Origin: Aquatica leii | Lineage: Eukaryota > Arthropoda > Insecta > Coleoptera > Lampyridae | Assembly (NCBI GenBank): GCA_035610365.1 | Contig: CM069433.1 | Span: 132,202,545 to 132,266,544 of the forward strand | DNA: 64,000 nucleotides | Reading direction: 5' to 3' | Part shown: positions 35,404-47,475 of the stretch, piece by piece | Position numbering within the stretch: position 1 is the first letter of the stretch | How the letters are laid out: the number at the start of each line of letters is the position of its first letter | Program-made: the position numbers and the translations under genes | The notes under the pieces: model-generated | Database searches by the model: none | Seen by the model: only the letters and a program-made list of their open reading frames with translations | What the model was told of the DNA's origin: nothing

Positions 35404-37134
35404 ATATTAACTTTATGCGTTATTATGTATTCTATTTCGTTTGTTTCTCACCTTTGCGTTAAATTTTCTTTGTTACTAAGATCTTAATTTCGCAGAGTTA
35501 ATAGTACCTTTTGTAATGGTTATTTAGGTATTATCATTGTATCGTATTGTGTTGAAACATATAGAAACTTCGATTTTCTTCCATCCCAGTTAATTGACAG
35601 TATTTAGTTTATTTTCAATTTTTTTCAGTACAACTCAAACTTCTAACCCCATAAAGACTAATAACTCTTAATTCCTTCTTATTCTTAACCGCATTGACAA
35701 ATGTCATTTGTGATTTGGACATCACTTTTGAGAACAAAAATTTTACTAAAAACGGTGTCACAATGAGCTATATATTGTGAAACTGTTTTTGTTGTCACAA
35801 TGAAGTAATTATAAACGCAAAGTAGAAAAATGATTTTTCATACTACTTTTTCTAGTTTGCTTTAATTTACATTATTTGTTGATAACAAATGATTTATACG
35901 TATAGCAGCAATTTTCGATATATCATAGTTGGTAACCGCAATCAGCATCTGCCTACTTTCCAACTTTAAATTTGAAAATATTTGACGTTTGTATTATTAC
36001 TTTGATGATATTAACAAAAGGTGAGCAGTTAATAAAGACGATCAAGCACTTTAATACAAAATGTGTTAATTTGTATTTAATAGTTCTATTTTCTCTAAGT
36101 ACGTTTACTTTTGCAATTATTATTAATAAAATGCTTTTAATGTATTCTATCAATAAAATATATAGTTTACTAATAAACAAAAATTATGACAGTAGTATAC
36201 CTACCCCGAAAGATTAAAAAATTACTTTTTACCAAAGACTAAAAAAAATAATTATGACAATTGCCTTAATTTAAAAAAGAATTATGTTTCTATTGTTGAT
36301 AATATTCCACCAATTAGTAATGCTAACACATACAATTATAAAAATTTGACAGAAAGTTACGTGAATAGAATGAAACAACATGGAAACCATTATGTGAAAG
36401 ATCAGATGAAAAAATTTAATCTAGCAATTAATTTATGAAAGTTCAATTTCTGTCAAAGAGACATACTACATATAAATTTTTTACAATTATTTTCAGCAGA
36501 AAGATTCAATCAAATAAAAAAATGTTTGTATTACTGGTTATAGATCAATGCCGATTAGGCTTTTCGAAAACAAAATTCTTAAAAGCACTTGTCTTGATGT
36601 TTGTGGATACAACCTTGGTTTAGTTTTAAGCTTTTCCGAGGTTTCAATATTTTTCAATTTTTTTCTTGCTCCTTCCGCAAAAGTACTTAAGGGTCTTGGA
36701 ACGTACACAATATAAATAGTATAACCAATTACCAAACTGCTAGCATCACCTCATAACTTCAAACTGAAGTGAAGGGACAACGCATCGTACGTGGGTGTAA
36801 TAACAAAAAAATTAACCCAAATTCATAGTTACATTTACTTAATTATCTAATTATTAACTTGATAATAAGAAATACACAATGAACATTTTAAGGTTAATTT
36901 CTAGTTTTTGATAAACGACTACAAACTTAAGAAAAATTTCTTGCGGGGTTAAATAAAAAATTTTCTTGATTTGGTCTAAAGTGATATTGCAATTAAAGGT
37001 TTCAGACCGGCTTTGTCTATTTAAATAAGTGAAGATTAACTTTTGAATTTAACCATGTGGTGCGATTATTCAACAAAGTAAAACGTTCATCATACAAAAT
37101 AACAATGTAACAATTAATTAACAACTTCTTGATT
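35404..37134. other. No gene seen
   Basis: AT-rich DNA. Two overlapping short frames at 35,953-36,217 are Ile/Leu/Lys-rich and show no family motif. A frame-like stretch at 36,240-36,420 (NRMKQHGNHYVKDQMKKF) is not recognised. Confidence 0.4.
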
Positions 37135-37320
37135 TTAGAGGCAGGTACCGATTTGTTCAGTACATGCCAAGTAATCTAGCAAAATACGGCTTAAACATTT
37201 TTTAGATGTCCGAATCTAAATCTGGATTTGCTTGTGATGGTTTAGCTTATCTTGGTCGCCAAATTCAGAAATATACACATAAAAATCTGGAATTTGAAAC
37301 AGTGCAACATTTAGTGAGTA
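37135..37320 (+). pseudogene. piggyBac-like transposase scrap
   Basis: The plus strand reads RYRFVQYMPSNLAKYGLNIF, then after a stop SESKSGFACDGLAYLGR. This is the piggyBac (DDE_Tnp_1_7) motif 'F-x-G-R-x-x-x-x-Q-Y-x-P-x-K-P-x-K-Y-G-x-K-x-x-x-L-x-D-x-x-x-G-Y'. The conserved Asp in the 'CD' pair is replaced. Only about 60 codons remain. Confidence 0.7.
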
Positions 37321-40300
37321 GTAATTAGACTTCATAACCTTTTGTACAAGTGTTTCATTCGCAGAGTACCTTTTAATCCTTAAATCGTTACATCTTCTTT
37401 ATTTTGCTTTAAAAACAAGGTAAACATCTACGCACTTAAAAAAACAAAACACGTAACTATGCATCAAAACGCTAAAAAAGTTCAACATAGTCCCCTACTA
37501 CAATAATAGAAAAAATCGATGTAGACGTTATGAATTGAATGATGCCCTTCTTTTTTGTTACTAAAGAACATCCAAATTATAATGCTTGTATTGACATTAC
37601 AAACAAATAAAACAATCAAGAGCAAAAGATACTCAGTGTGTCTTCTAAAAATTCGTAAAAGCCACAAATAAGAATATGCATTGTTTATCTAATTCATAAT
37701 CATTGTTATATAATAACTACATATAGTTTTTGTTACAAAATAGCTGTTTGTTAATTGAAATTAATTTCTTAAATGAACCTTACTTCAATGAATTAGTTTT
37801 GTCGCATGTTATAATGAAGTTTAACATGTAGGGCTATTAGGTCCAGAAGCAGATATTGTACCGGTTGTGCATCCTAGGATTAATAAAAAACTATTTCAAA
37901 TTTAAGGTATTTAAATAATATACAGTCAACAGAAACAAAAATTTATACACGATGGTATACTTTATTAACATAGTTTGTTTTATTATGTTGTTAAAGATGG
38001 AACGCGCTCGGCTTTATTAAGTATTTATTCTGTATTACGGTAACCAGTTAACCTTACTCGTAACCATTGAAGAAAGAAACCGCAACCACAAATACTACGT
38101 ACAAAGTATGCAATAATCATTCCTTGTGGTTATCGGACAGAGTAAAATTAGTTTAATTTAATATAACGAATATAAATGTAACTATTATTCTAGAAATGTC
38201 ACCACTGGAGACAGGGTGTTGTTATATTACAAACATACTAATAAACTATTGAGTTATTGTTGATTGTTATATAAAATAACAACTGTTATATTTTAAAAAT
38301 GTATTTAGTTTCTATGCCCCTGAGTCTAGTATCAGAAAGTTATCTGCGTAATATCAACATTTGTATACAATTTCTACATAAATTGAAACATTTTATTAAA
38401 ACTCATATTACAACACACAAATAAATAGATTCATATACTTTTATTAGCTAAAAATTGCGATAAATTTATGATAAAAATAATAAAAAAATACATTAAGTTA
38501 ACTTTTTGAAACCAAATATCGAATAATTCATCTAATTTAACATATTTAATACAGGTGTTTCATAATTAATTATAAATTATGATAATTCGACAATAAATTT
38601 ATTTAATATAAATGAAAAATAATAAATTAGTAAGTCTTAAAGAAAATTGCAAAAAGATGTTTTGCATTAAAATTCGTAAACAACATTAAATAAGATATTC
38701 TGAAAAAGCCGAAACATTTTGAGTTCGAACTTCATAAGTTTTTGAGAGAACTAACAGATTTGATAATCTAGCACTTTATGGTTAATCTTCAAAATTTGAG
38801 AAAATATTATCAACTAGAATTGAAACAGCTGCATTATATTTTTGATTAAAAAAACGGATTACAAGAAAAGTGTCGCATATCTAGCCTTCTTTGAAAATTT
38901 AAGCAAATTTCAAACCTATTCTTGTTGTAGAGCAAATATCAAATTAAGCAACTTGACGATTTGTAATGTACACTTTGGTTTGTAATAAACTAGGTGTATA
39001 TGCGCATTTTTATAATAGTAAAATCCTGCAGTAATCGTATCGGTCAAGAAAAGTTTAACATATTGAATGACACTTGCAAGTAAAACGTTGAAACGTTAAG
39101 TTTGGAAAATAAAACGTAAAATTGTTTACCTATTAGTAGCACTGGTCGACGAAATTTTAATTTTTGTGTGTTCAATTAAAATTATTGGGTCCGTGCGCGC
39201 TATAGCAATTTTTTTGTTCATTTCAAATATGTTTGCAAAATTAATGTAGAGGGCAAGGTTAGTTAGAAATGCGCTTTTAAAATTTTGCATTTACATTTCT
39301 CTACAATGCACACAATAAAATGTATATACAATTAATTAATAAAAATGCAGATTTATATGATTTTCTCGATTACCGAGCTTAAGGAACATTTTTTTAGTGT
39401 CCAACAATAATCTACAAGCATTTTTGAACTTTATTTGCGGTTCAACAAATATTCCTTTTTTTATTTTTGCATCACTTATTTTTGGAAATTGACTATTCGG
39501 GTATTTAAAACTTTCACTATCACGATTAATTACTTTTAGAAAATTTTTATCAAACTAAGTTTGATATGCAATGTGAGAAGATATATTTTCTCGGGATTTA
39601 CAAGCGGTTCTCACAAAAAGTTTTTCCCCAAGGCTTAAGATTTTGTCTCTTTGGTCACTGTTATTTTACAAAATGATTTTCTGTGTCCCTATTATCCCAT
39701 TCACAGAAAAAATAGCAGAACTTAGTGTAACCCAGCTGAAGACTTAACACAAACGTTGTCACTTTCAAATTATGACAAATATGTCAAGATTACAGTTCAT
39801 GCCGTATCAGTTGGAGATTCATATTTGTATACGTTTCTTTCCATTATGAAGCAGGACAGCTTTTAAACTTGGCTTGGAGGAACTAAAAAAGTCTCCATTC
39901 GTCAGGATTGGGTTCTGGTTCTATTTCATGTAATAAAGAGTCCACATCGATTCAGTATACTAAGTCATCTAGTATGGAAAATAAGTATTGCGACTGTTTT
40001 TGCCGTTAATGGTAAAAACATACTTTCATTTCTTTTTTAAGCAAGTTCCAGCTTCCAGCTAATAACTCTAGCTGCATTTTGGATAAATTTAGATCATAAA
40101 CTAAATCATGGAATTCGGATTACCAATCTTGTGAGTTTCAGTTTTTTCAATAAAATTTCAACTGTGATGGCCGAAGGAATGTTTGAATATATATTGAACT
40201 AAACTCTTAGACTTATTTGTGATTCCATTGATTTTTACAATACAAAACAAACAGTCTATGCAGTAATGCTTTGGTTATTTCCATATCATGGGATTTGCAA

Positions 40301-41005
40301 ACGGCATGTGACGTGATTTTCCATTCAATCAGCTAGTTTGCAAAGTTACACAAGAAGCACAAGAGATGTGAAGTGCTAAATATTTGTCCTGATCACCAAT
40401 TTTACACCCGAAATAAAACGAATACGATTTGCGAAGTAGGAGTAATGTTTCTTCTTTGAGACTTAAAAGTCAATTCACTACACACGTAAGAAAAACTATT
40501 TGAATAACTAATAGAATTTCTAGGCATTTTCAGGCAGAGTTTGTACATTTTTCAGAAAGATAACACTATACTCTTCTAGAGTGTTATGACTAACTTGTAT
40601 GTTGGCAATATCTTAACGATCTACATCCTGTACTTTCATTTTACTTAAATAAATAAATGAATGATTAAATTGCATTACTTTGTTGTTTTGAGCAGAATGT
40701 GAAACTGTATAAGTGAGCCGATTACAAAAAAGGGGAGCCTGTTAACCTAATTTTCTGAATCAGCACTCAAGAATCAGTTAAAATTATTCATCTGACAAAG
40801 TCATTGTCAACCAGTGAAATTAGTAGTTTACGTACCGTATTCAAATTGCCTGCTTCTGCGTACCCTATTTTGGAGGATTAGAGAAAATCGTTTTTTTAAT
40901 TTTCAAATTATATCTAATCCTTGATACATTTTTTCACCTTCATTAGGAGTTTTTTGTTATTGCGGCCTTCGTAAGTTACACTGGTCGTCATAAGTTTTAT
41001 CAAGA
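37321..41005. other. No gene seen
   Basis: This long AT-rich stretch has no open frame over 61 codons and no motif that I can place on either strand. Some short palindromes (for example AACACTATACTC near 40,564) are present, but nothing suggests a defined element. Confidence 0.45.
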
Positions 41006-41007
41006 TA

Positions 41008-42866
41008 TAGTGGTCTCTCTGTAATCCGGCACTTCGCCGATCCGACCCTGCCAGTAATCCGGCGTTGCGAGGAGCGTAAGCTAAAGGGCGGAAGTGAAGT
41101 TGCTACTCGTCGGGTGCAATGACCGCTGTGTGCGATCAGTGTAATTTTGCGAGTTTGTAGTGTTGTGAGTTAAAATGTCTTAACCGTGTAAACAAAAATA
41201 TAAAACTTTAACGCTTGTGAAAAACTACAAGATTTTGAAAGGACTTGAAAAAGGTGACACGTTAGTTACTCTTTCTAAAGAATATGGAATCGGTCGCGCT
41301 ACAATTTACGACTTAAGAGACAACAGTGACAAAATCAAAACTTTCTTTCAGAAAAATGAAAATGTGAAAAGTGCACGACAAACATTAAAAACTCGTGTGT
41401 TTCCTCAAGTTGAAGATTTATTTTTGCATTTATTTTTGGTTTTTACAAGAACGCAAGAGGCACGCGCCTATTTCTGGAGAAATCTTAAAAAAGCAAGATT
41501 TTCTACAGAAAAATTATGAAAAAATGGTTGGATAAGTTCAAAAGACGTTTCAGTATTCGCCTATTGAGTACGGTTGGTAAAAAGTTTTCGTGTGATGTAG
41601 ATGCGGTCGGTCCATATAAAGAACAGTTCAAGAAAGTGATAGAAGAGATGGGTTTAACTCCTGACCAAGTATAGAATGCGAACGAGAGCGGTTTGTTTTG
41701 GCGGCTCTTGCCTAAAAAACCTATGTTCACCGTGTAGAAGCTGTGTTTCTGAACGAAAACTAGCAAAGGACAGACTTGTTCAAATACAAGTTGAACACAC
41801 AAAATGACAATGTTAGTGATTGGTAAAGCAAAAAAACCCTAGGAGGTTCAAGAATGTTCGTCTTCCTGTTGATTACAAAAACCAAAGTTAAGCGTGGATG
41901 ATTAAATCATTGTTCGTCGAATGGATTAATGATCAGTAAAAAAATCCTTACAAAAAAAACTTCCACTAAAAGCATTGCTCATTTAAACTTAAAAGACAAT
42001 TTTATTCGAGTTATGTTTCTATCGCATAACGTAACGCCTATTTTACAACCCATGGATGAGAATGTAATTCAAGCTATTAAAATACTGTACAAAAAAAGGC
42101 GTTTGTACACGGTTTTGACGTTAATCTAAAAGATGTGGTTTACTAACTTGCGAATTCTTAGGCAAACCTCAAAGAAAAAAAGTGATTGTTTGTTCGTGGG
42201 AAAACTTGTGGCCTGACATGGAGTTATTGGAATAACACAAATCCAATAAACAGTCTAACAAAACTGCCGCCCATGTTGCCATTGATCAAAGTGACTTAAA
42301 TCAACTGCGAGACAAGGTAAACGAACAGCTTGTGGATACAGCTGATAATGTTTTGGCAACGAACAACGTCAGCAACTGGTTCATTGGTGACGAAGACAAA
42401 GAGAGCAATCAGATTTTGACAGAGGACGACATCATAAAGGCGGTGGTGACAATTGAAGAGGATGAAGAGGAGAGTGAGGGAGGGGAAGACCAGCTGTTCA
42501 AACCGTACATCACAACGCAACCATTAGTGCCTTTTTGCTACACGGTGTCTCCGCGAGTGATATTTTAGTGTTAAAGAATCTTCCAGAACAAAGTGAAAAA
42601 ACAGAAGCAAAAGCATTATTTCATTCCTTCCACTTCAAAAGAATAATGTAGGATACTCTAACACTAAGAAAACAGTACATACTGACATGTATCGAAATTA
42701 CTACTTTAGTGTGTTATAAAGCTTATAAATATTGTAGAGTATAACAAAATACATATAGCTTCTGTCACAAAATAAGTTTTTTATTAATAATTTCTAGTAA
42801 TCTGGCGTTTTCGGTAATCCGGCAGTGATCTATTCCGTTATCTGTCGGATTACCGAGAGACCACTG
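41008..42866 (+). mobile_element. Tigger/pogo DNA transposon with both TIRs
   Basis: The left end TAGTGGTCTCTCTGTAATCC (41,008) is inverted at the right end GGATTACCGAGAGACCACTG (ends 42,866). These are canonical Tigger/pogo-type ends. A TA dinucleotide flanks each side (41,006-41,007 and 42,867-42,868), the expected target duplication. A second inner 'TAATCCGG' unit is seen near both ends. The 1,859-bp element contains a broken transposase. Confidence 0.92.
41174..42650 (+). pseudogene. Tigger (CENP-B/jerky-like) transposase
   Basis: The ATG at 41,174 is followed at once by a stop. The frame from 41,217 reads KNYKILKGLEKGDTLVTLSK, EYGIGRATIYDLRDN, the CENP-B type helix-turn-helix. Around 41,640-41,710 in another frame comes GLTPDQV and an N-A-D/E-S-G-L-F-like stretch with the first catalytic Asp position altered. 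About 41,925-42,129 has a LSHNVTPILQPMDENVIQAI motif. The 'LLLDNAPSH' segment with the second catalytic Asp, expected just before this, is missing. The acidic C-terminal part is at 42,332-42,568. The HTH binds the TIRs in active relatives; this copy is dead. Confidence 0.85.
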
Positions 42867-43077
42867 TACTGTTAAAAAAAACACTATCTTCCACCTTTAA
42901 CTTTTACCAGTGGATTAATGTATATGTCGTCCGTATGTCGTAGATTTAAGCATAGCAAATTATTTGTTTTATTTATTTATTGCGTAATAATAATAAACTT
43001 TAAAACTTATTTAACATTATTATTTCAACATACTATCATATAGTAGAATGCAAGGTTTCACGGTCGTTGTTTAATGT

Positions 43078-43250
43078 AGCACTGTTTTTCGAGTGTTGCC
43101 GCGTCACAAAACTTTTACTTAACGTTTCGCTGGATCAGCATGATCAGCTTCTTCAGTAGATTTTTAAAGACTGTCTTTAGACAGAATGATTAGGGAAACG
43201 TTAAGTAAAAGGTTTGTGCCGCGGCAACACCCGAAAAACAGTATTGCATA
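43078..43250. repeat. Foldback with GAAACGTTAAG arms and a ribozyme-like core
   Basis: The left arm about 43,078-43,129 (CACTGTTTTTCGAGTGTTGCC ... TTAACGTTTCG) pairs with the right arm about 43,196-43,250 (GAAACGTTAAGTAAAAGG ... CGAAAAACAGT). On the minus strand the left inner side reads CTGAAGA, a GCTG...CAGC hairpin, then GAAACG. It has the same layout as the motif at 54,830, but with one core base changed. Confidence 0.75.
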
Positions 43251-43689
43251 CGATCAATCTTTAAAGTCTGCCTTTTACAAAAGCAAAAAAAAACCAACTA
43301 CTAAAATTTGATTAATGTAAGACTTAAATATATGATATACGCGCCACTTATAACCACCCGCCACCGAAGAAAAATTTTTTATCATTTTTATGTCAGAAAA
43401 ATGGACTGTATTTGTTGCAATTGATTCTCAAAACTCGCACTCATACTACAGTGCCTTCGTAAATACTTTTGTCTCACGTGACATGTATGTTAGGCAACCA
43501 ACATTAATTGTATTGGTATCAAATATAACAAAAATTAGTAAATGAGTAAATTTGATTAGTAACAATTCAATTAACGTTAAGTAAATAATTAAAAACGGTA
43601 ACACACTAACAACTATACCTGTTTAATTAAAATGAAAACTAGTAATAGCAATTAATTAAAATTTATGAATATGTTGTCCTTCAGTTGCG

Positions 43690-44530
43690 ATACAAAATCT
43701 AGAAATTGTTGAGGATATAACCCTTGCTTTATTATTCTTTCAGTTGTATAATTGTTGAATAAATTTAATTGTAGCTTGAGTAGTATGAACCGTTGCACGG
43801 TCTTGCCGAAAGTAACTGAATTATTGCCAAAATATTACGGTAACGTTGTGTGTTTACAGTGTTGTAAAAAAAGTATTGAACCAATTCTTCTTCTCCTTGA
43901 CATTGCAATCCATCCACCGACTTTCAAAAGATGCGATGTTTTTTCCACAAAAGTGTGTAGATTTTCTGTTGCCCAAGTACAATAATTTTGGCTATTAAAT
44001 ATTCACTTAAATAAAACCATGCTTAGTCCATAAAGAAAGCTAAATCCAAATATCGTTTTATAAATGTTCATGGAACCATTCACAAAATTGTACACACTGC
44101 AAGAAGCAAGAAGCAGGTAATTTTTGATAAACCGTAACCTTGTACTGAGTTATCGAAAGGTTATTTTTTAATGCATTCTGGGAAGTTCCTAGTGACAATT
44201 CTAAAAATTGAATGCTTGTAATTTAAAAAAGAAACCTAATAATACTTTATACCTGTTGCCGCAGATAATTTTGCCACCAATTTATTTGAACCTTAGGTCT
44301 TCCTATAGGATTCCCCCTGCAAATGCAATTCCTATTCGATTAAAAAACGTGTTTACGTTGTCAGAAAGTATAGTAAAAAAAATTTGCTTATAGGAAATGT
44401 TCGTTGAATTGATTGGTGCAACTTTGAAAACAATACGACCAAGTTACATCGGGATTACGAGTACCACTTTGAAAATGCGCCATTACAATAACGGTGTCTT
44501 GTTCAGGAGTACGCATCGTGAAATACTATT
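43690..44530 (-). pseudogene. Tc1/mariner-superfamily transposase remnant
   Basis: Minus-strand pieces lie in order. MRTPEQDTVIVMAHFQSG comes from about 44,515, NPIGRPK near 44,305, and the HTH-like SLGTSQNALKNNLS near 44,175. LQCVQFCEWFHEHL follows near 44,090, then the region of the first catalytic Asp (WTKHGFI...) near 44,020. MSRRRRIGSILF is near 43,890 and FRQDRATVHTTQATIKFIQQ near 43,810, where the second catalytic Asp is kept in 'Q-D'. The first Asp is replaced. Many stops. No terminal repeats were found. Confidence 0.75.
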
Positions 44531-45638
44531 AATATAAAATTACATAAATTAAACAACCTCAAAATTATAGCTGTTATTCAGTACTTGCAAAGAGAAAACA
44601 CAAATAGTGCTAAATAGTTATGATAATGACTGTTTTAAAATACGAAAATAAAAAATAAAGAAAAGGACAAAAAATAATTTGTAAACAAAACGTCAAACAA
44701 GAATGTTACTAAACAGTAACAGTACCAACCTAAAACAATGTTTCTTAATGAAATCCTTGTATAAAGTATGCTCTTTCAGATAAAGTATTTTTTTCAAAAA
44801 TATAACATAAGTTGGAAAAAATTTGATTTTTTGTCTCGATTAAGAAAATTCACTACTTTTGGCCGTGTATCCTCACCATTCACCATATATGCTCTCCACT
44901 TACCCAGTCATACAAATTTAATTCTAAAAAGAAAAATTGGTTGTTTGGAGACGCATTTTTATTAAAAACTATAAAGTATACATTAATTAAAGCAATCAAG
45001 TTCTTATAGAAATGCACCTATATATTTTAGTGTAATAAAGTTTGATTAAGTGTTTGGTCCCTAATGATTACGTTGTTTAGGATTTTTTCTTAAACTTTCT
45101 CAAACACATCCATCGGACATGGAATACAATTTTAAGCTTTCTGCAGTTTTCCTCTACAAAAATCTTCCCAATCTTCCAAATTTCGTGGTTGCCATTGCCC
45201 AAAGAATCTACATCGTTTCCACTACTGCTACTTTCTACTAATTATTTATATTCTTCTGAAGATAAACTTGAATCTAAATGATGTGTTTGTGGTTGTGATA
45301 TTTTGTGATTTTGCTTTGGAGTCTTCTTCTTTTTGCTTATTAATCTTTCGAGCTCTTATTCTTTGCGGTGTTTTACCAGTTTTCTGTTTTTTTATTCTTT
45401 CGTTTTCTTCGTGGTATTATTGCTATTTGTTAGACGTAATGACGCTAAGATTTTTCTTTCCTTTTTAAGTCAGTTTCTTTTGATCAGGTTCAGGAACAAC
45501 ATTATGAAATATTGCAAGACTGGAACATGAAAATTTTGAGGTTTGATAAATATTGCGTATGACAGTTTTGACATTCTCGGTTTAATTTCATGGATTGCAA
45601 TGTCCGTAATCGACTGGTGGCGGTAGTGTCGTCATATA
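44531..45638. other. No gene seen
   Basis: AT-rich DNA. The two overlapping plus-strand frames at 45,268-45,530 are Phe/Leu/Ser-rich low-complexity products of T-rich DNA, not supported as genes. Confidence 0.45.
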
Positions 45639-46342
45639 TAGGGTGTATCTGATTAACGGTTTGTTATTTTAAAAGGTGAAATTACAGCATAAATACTAGC
45701 AAAAAATGTCAAAATGGAAGTTCCATTAGAACATTTAAAAAAATCAACATTTTTAGCAAAATAAATCCTAAATTACGGATCTGTTACATTAATTAAGCCT
45801 CCTAAGGTTGTTGACACTACAAATAAAAATAAACTGTTCTAAGAAGTGCAAATTTTTTCTCAGCAATTTGCTGACAACAAAAATAAAAGTAAACACAAAA
45901 TAATGCTATCGGATAAAGCTAAGTTAAATTACTGTGGTTAAAGTTGCTATTCTGCACATTCTTTTCAAGTATACTAGAATCTGTATACAAAGTACATTTT
46001 AGGCTACGTCAGTAATCCTAAGAAATAAACATAAGTATCTACTTTAATTATATTAACAATTTATTTGGTAGATGATGGAAAACTAACGAGAACAATAATC
46101 TACACAATGCATCAATACGTTTTGCGGATTTAAAAATATTTACCCACCATTTATCGCATAGTTACAATGAACAGTCAATTTCCATTTGTTTAGATAGTCT
46201 TGACCGTCCTGAAAACTTTAATTGCAAATATCTCAAAACTGGACCACTTTAGACTAAATCTTTAAAAGAAAACTTTTCATTTAACACCACAAGGAAACTA
46301 CTCCTTGAGTTTGTAGTCGTATTTCAGATACACCCTGTATAT
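45639..46342. mobile_element. MITE-like unit bounded by GGGTGTATCTGA ends
   Basis: ATAGGGTGTATCTGA at 45,638 is inverted as TCAGATACACCCTGTAT at 46,324-46,340. The TATA around each end would fit a TA target duplication. The 700 bp between has no coding frame. 'ACAGGGTGT'-type ends are common on non-autonomous elements in insects. The TIR is only about 15 bp, so chance or decay limits certainty. Confidence 0.5.
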
Positions 46343-46479
46343 TGAAGATTCCATTTATTTTCAGCGGTAAAATCTTAAGCTTGCTTTGTCATTTATTGAG
46401 CAACTGGGATTATTATTTATCACACAGCCTTTGGTACTTTTTATACTCCTACCTGATATAGCTAAAATATTTTTAGATT

Positions 46480-47020
46480 TTTCTTAAAAAACCGAACAAG
46501 TTGAGTACTTCATGTTGTATTTTATCCCCGAGATAGTTTTTGTGATCTTTCATTTGAGAGCGTTTTGTATGTTCTGACATGATCGGGTCGAATTTGGAAA
46601 ACATTTCTATGCATTTTAAAAAGTTACCATTGTTTTTCTTAAACAACTTATTACTAATTTCGCGAAAAGCTAAATTTTGCTGACCTAAAAACTGAATTAC
46701 GTAGAAAATTCTTTCTATAACAGCTTAACAGTATTTAGTTTGTCTGTTTATTACATTTTGAATTTCAGAATCAATTATTTCATTTTTATTAAAACGGTAA
46801 GAAAGATTTAGGAATTTGAGAACATTTTCGATATGTAACTTGTTCTTTTCATGAATGTTTAAATGTTCACTTAAATGCTGCCAGTCACTGTAACCAGATT
46901 CACCACTGAGGCGAACAGATTTCAAGTGGCTGTCATTTAAAATTTTGCAACAGAAGCAGTAAAGTGAATTTTTTTTTGGAATACAACAACCAAAAACGCT
47001 CAATTTTTTCTATCTTCGGT
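46480..47020 (-). pseudogene. hAT transposase N-terminus, TTF/ZMYM1-like zinc finger
   Basis: The minus-strand frame 47,003-46,725 reads KNSLYCFCCKIL, GESGYSDWQHLSEHLNIHEK, NKLHIENVLKFLNL. This is the TTF-type zinc finger that starts ZMYM1-like hAT transposases (C-F-C-C, then W-x-x-L and H-x5-H). Further on, in another frame near 46,640-46,490, FLKCIEMFSKFDPIMSEHTK and HKNYLGDKIQHEVLNLF continue the family sequence. The catalytic domain is missing. This is a different copy from 26,050-27,800, in the same orientation. Confidence 0.8.
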
Positions 47021-47432
47021 AAAATTACACGCCATTGTTCAACAATACTCTAGTAAGATGATATATTTCCGAGTCTAGTTTCTCAGAATGCCAAATATAA
47101 AAACGCGATAAATCAAGTATTCAATAACAGAACTTTAACTCTGCTGTTGCTGAACATCATTTTTACCACAGACCACAAGATTTGAAAACGCGACCGCGAC
47201 AATACTTTTTTTTATATACAGAAACTGCTTCTTACGATAAGATTCACACGTTAATTACCTAACTTCGTCATGGTCTTTCCTTAAGTGGTTGTTGCTTCTT
47301 CAAGTTTATCGATTTCTTTCTTACCTTTTTGTAGTTTAGAATCTGGCTTGTTTTATAAGTTAATTACCTAATTTTTCTTAGTTCTTAGTTAAATTTTGTT
47401 TGCTTGTTTGAGTTCTTCGATTCTTTCACGCC

Positions 47433-47475
47433 CTGATGAAGCTCCTTACGACCGTTTGCAAAACGTTAGCAACTT
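47433..47475 (+). ncRNA. Hammerhead-like core motif (degenerate)
   Basis: CTGATGA at 47,433-47,439 is followed by a weak hairpin region and CAAAACGTTAGC in place of GAAACGTTGCC. It resembles the motif in the foldback at 54,830-54,866. Upstream and downstream lie T-rich leader-like sequences. No partner arm was found nearby. It may be the remnant of a retroelement or foldback end, and is unlikely to be active. Confidence 0.3.
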
